From NCBI GenBank assembly GCA_002315595.1, contig DCHG01000014.1, positions 1 through 7,533 on the forward strand: a DNA stretch of 7,533 nt. The letters are read 5' to 3'. Below the pieces are notes generated by a model. The model did not search any database. It was not told the origin of the DNA and saw only the letters and a program-made list of their open reading frames with translations. This DNA is from Clostridiales bacterium UBA1758 (GTDB lineage: Bacteria; Bacillota; Clostridia; Oscillospirales; UBA1758). A program made the position numbers and the translations under genes. Shown here one piece after another: positions 5,733 to 7,533 of this stretch (position 1 is its first letter; each line of letters starts with the position of its first letter).

Positions 5733-7466
5733 ATGACATTCAGTGAAAGGCTCAACGAATACATCATCTGCCTGGATTGTACGGCAAAGGAACTCTCCGA
5801 AGCGTCGGAACTTTCCCCGTCGATCATCAGTCGTTACCGCAAGGACTCCCGCGTCCCCTCCCCCGGAAGCGAACATCTTTTGAAACTTTCCGACGGCATT
5901 CACACCCTTTTCGTCCGAAACGGCGTCGCAGACGCACCCGATCGGGATGAGATCCTTGCCGAACTCACCGCCACACTGCAAGACGATCAATTCGACCTCG
6001 ATCTGTTCGTCGTCAAACTGAACGAACTCATTGACGCCGCCGAAGTCAGTGTCAGCCGTCTGGCGCGCTCGATGAACTATGACGCGTCCTACCTTTCCCG
6101 TGTGCGCACGGGTGACCGTCACCCTGCCGATCCCGCCGCCTTTGCCGACGGCGTCTGCCGCTTTGTCAGCGCCAACTGCACAGGCCCCGACGAGATCGCC
6201 TCGATCGCGTCATTGCTCGGCAAACCCGCCTCGGTATTCGCAGATCAGCGTTCCTATTTTAACGCACTCCGCGGGTGGATTTGTGACGCAAATCCCTCAA
6301 AAACCGACAATGTCGATCACTTTTTGAGCAAACTCGACGAATTCGACCTCAACGATTACATCCGTTCGATCCGCTTTAACGAACTGAAAATTCCCACCGT
6401 TCCGTTTCAGTTTTCCACCGCAAAGCACTATTACGGTCTGGAACAGATGTGCGCGGGCGAACTCGATTTTTTCAAAGCCACCGTCCTTTCCCACGCCAAA
6501 GAGAATGTCTTTATGTGCAGCGACATGGACATTGCGGACATGGCGGAGGTCGAAAATTTCGGCAAAAAGTGGATGTTTGCCATCGCCCTCTGCCTGAAAA
6601 AGGGGCTTCATCTCGATATGATCCACACCATCGACCGCCCGTTTGACGAAATGATGCTCGGGCTCGAAAGTTGGCTGCCGATCTATATGACCGGGCAGAT
6701 CTCGCCCTACTACCTCAAAAACGCCCGAAGCGAAGTCTATCAGCACCTCAATTATGTGTCCGGGGCGGCGGCGCTCACAGGCGAGTGTATCGCGGGACAT
6801 CACAAAAACGGCAAATATTATTTGACCAAAAAGCCCGAAGAAGTTGCATTTTACCGTGAAAAGAGTAATGCTTTGTTGAAGATCGCCCAGCCATTGATGG
6901 AAATTTACCGTTCCGAGCGTCAGGACGCGTATCGTGAAATGTTGGAGTGTGAAAATGACCTGTCCTGCAAGCGTCACGGCATCCTGACCGCCCCACCGAT
7001 CTACACCCTTCCGACGGAGTTGCTCGACGAAATTTTGAAAGAGAACGGCATATCCGACGATTTTTCGCAAGAAATTCGAAATTATACCGCGAAAATGCGA
7101 GCAATTTTCGAAAAAACGGTAGAAAGTAACGAATATATCGACGAAATCCCGAAAATTTCGCGTGAGGAATTCGAGGCGTATCCGTTAAATCTCTCCATCG
7201 AGGGGCTCTATGCCGAGGTCGATGTGCGGTATGATTATGATCGGTATTTGCGGCACCTCGCCGCCACCGAGGACGCCGCCAGAAGGTTTGAAAATTACAC
7301 CGTCACGCAAAGTATCCGCCGTGCATTCCGGCATATACAGATCTTCATCCGTGAGGGCGAGTACGCCATCATCGCCAAGTCGAACGCCCCCACCGTGCAT
7401 TTCGTCATCCGCCAGCCCAAACTCCGTCGCGCCATCGAAAATATCATTCTCCCCGTCGTGGAATAG
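5733..7466 (+). CDS. Tandem helix-turn-helix regulator-like protein with uncharacterised C-terminal region
   Basis: A 577-residue, probably cytoplasmic protein. The first HTH (residues about 4-59) has a typical second helix TAKELSEASEL and recognition helix SPSIISRYRKDSRVPS. The second (about 92-145) repeats the pattern with SVSRLARSMNYDASYLSRVRTGDRHP. Both resemble the XRE/Cro fold. Residues 217-395 form a block including FMCSDMDI, GLHLDMIHTIDRPFDEM, SWLPIYMTGQISPYYL and a HHKNGKYY loop. From memory, similar blocks recur in HTH proteins of Clostridia without an assigned function. The strand-helix pattern around LDMIHTID faintly recalls PLD-like sensor domains, but no complete HxKxxxxD motif is present. 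Residues 425-577 are charged and helical, then end in a beta-rich tail (YAIIAKSNAPTVHFVIRQP). There is no signal peptide or membrane segment. The gene faces the surface-protein gene across 223 bases with a shared palindrome, which suggests local regulation including of itself. The HTH assignment is secure by eye; ligand and targets are unknown. Confidence 0.88.
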   Translation: MTFSERLNEYIICLDCTAKELSEASELSPSIISRYRKDSRVPSPGSEHLLKLSDGIHTLFVRNGVADAPDRDEILAELTATLQDDQFDLDLFVVKLNELIDAAEVSVSRLARSMNYDASYLSRVRTGDRHPADPAAFADGVCRFVSANCTGPDEIASIASLLGKPASVFADQRSYFNALRGWICDANPSKTDNVDHFLSKLDEFDLNDYIRSIRFNELKIPTVPFQFSTAKHYYGLEQMCAGELDFFKATVLSHAKENVFMCSDMDIADMAEVENFGKKWMFAIALCLKKGLHLDMIHTIDRPFDEMMLGLESWLPIYMTGQISPYYLKNARSEVYQHLNYVSGAAALTGECIAGHHKNGKYYLTKKPEEVAFYREKSNALLKIAQPLMEIYRSERQDAYREMLECENDLSCKRHGILTAPPIYTLPTELLDEILKENGISDDFSQEIRNYTAKMRAIFEKTVESNEYIDEIPKISREEFEAYPLNLSIEGLYAEVDVRYDYDRYLRHLAATEDAARRFENYTVTQSIRRAFRHIQIFIREGEYAIIAKSNAPTVHFVIRQPKLRRAIENIILPVVE

Positions 7467-7533
7467 AATGGGAGCCGCCGTTTTCCTGCCCGGTGTTGTG
7501 ATTTGCACCGCCCCCCGTAACCTTCTCCTTAAA

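Noticed and set aside
6297..7070. 257-codon minus-strand open frame opposite the regulator gene
   Set aside because: It is codon-aligned antisense to the regulator, with no promoter, ribosome site or recognisable domain.
7090..7110. Inverted repeat CGAAAAT/ATTTTCG inside the regulator gene, in a locally AT-rich stretch
   Set aside because: It is followed by an A-run on the plus strand rather than a T-run, so it is not a terminator. It is probably a by-product of Lys, Ile and Glu codons.
7467..7533. Possible terminator after the regulator gene (CGGTG at 7491-7495 with CACCG at 7506-7510)
   Set aside because: The stem is only 5 bp with a 10-base loop and is followed by a C-run instead of Ts. 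The true terminator is probably beyond the window.

Overview
The window holds two divergently transcribed genes of very different kinds. The base composition (about 50 to 55% GC by eye), the protein styles and the Gram-positive-type expression signals suggest a gut Clostridia-type Firmicute, possibly Oscillospiraceae/Ruminococcaceae. The expression signals are strong AGGTGAT-like ribosome binding sites, TTGNNN/TATANT promoters and a factor-independent terminator. This lineage call is an inference, because no rRNA or other marker gene is present.

Layout. Positions 1-106 are non-coding and contain a nested palindrome (3-66) that resembles a dispersed REP-type element. A strong intrinsic terminator (stem 107-133) closes the large minus-strand gene at 5509..143. 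That gene encodes a secreted protein of about 1788 residues built from repeated beta-rich modules, with a signal peptide but no recognisable cell-wall anchor. Positions 5510-5732 are a compact divergent control region. It carries one promoter per strand, a TGTCA palindrome midway between the two -35 boxes, an 11-bp direct repeat over the -10 region of the rightward promoter, and a hairpin in the leader of the surface-protein gene. Positions 5733-7466 encode a 577-residue regulator-like protein on the plus strand. It has two tandem helix-turn-helix domains and a long C-terminal region that I cannot assign to a characterised family. The last 67 bases (7467-7533) hold no gene and no clear terminator.

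How it may work together. The layout is that of a local regulator next to its target: a DNA-binding protein facing a large exported protein across a shared, symmetric control region. The simplest model is that the tandem-HTH protein binds the TGTCA elements, controlling its own promoter and the surface-protein promoter. The model rests on arrangement and motif symmetry only. The most novel material is the tandem-HTH protein with its uncharacterised C-terminal region, and the modular architecture of the giant exported protein. I found no CRISPR array, tRNA, rRNA, insertion sequence or recognisable defence cassette.
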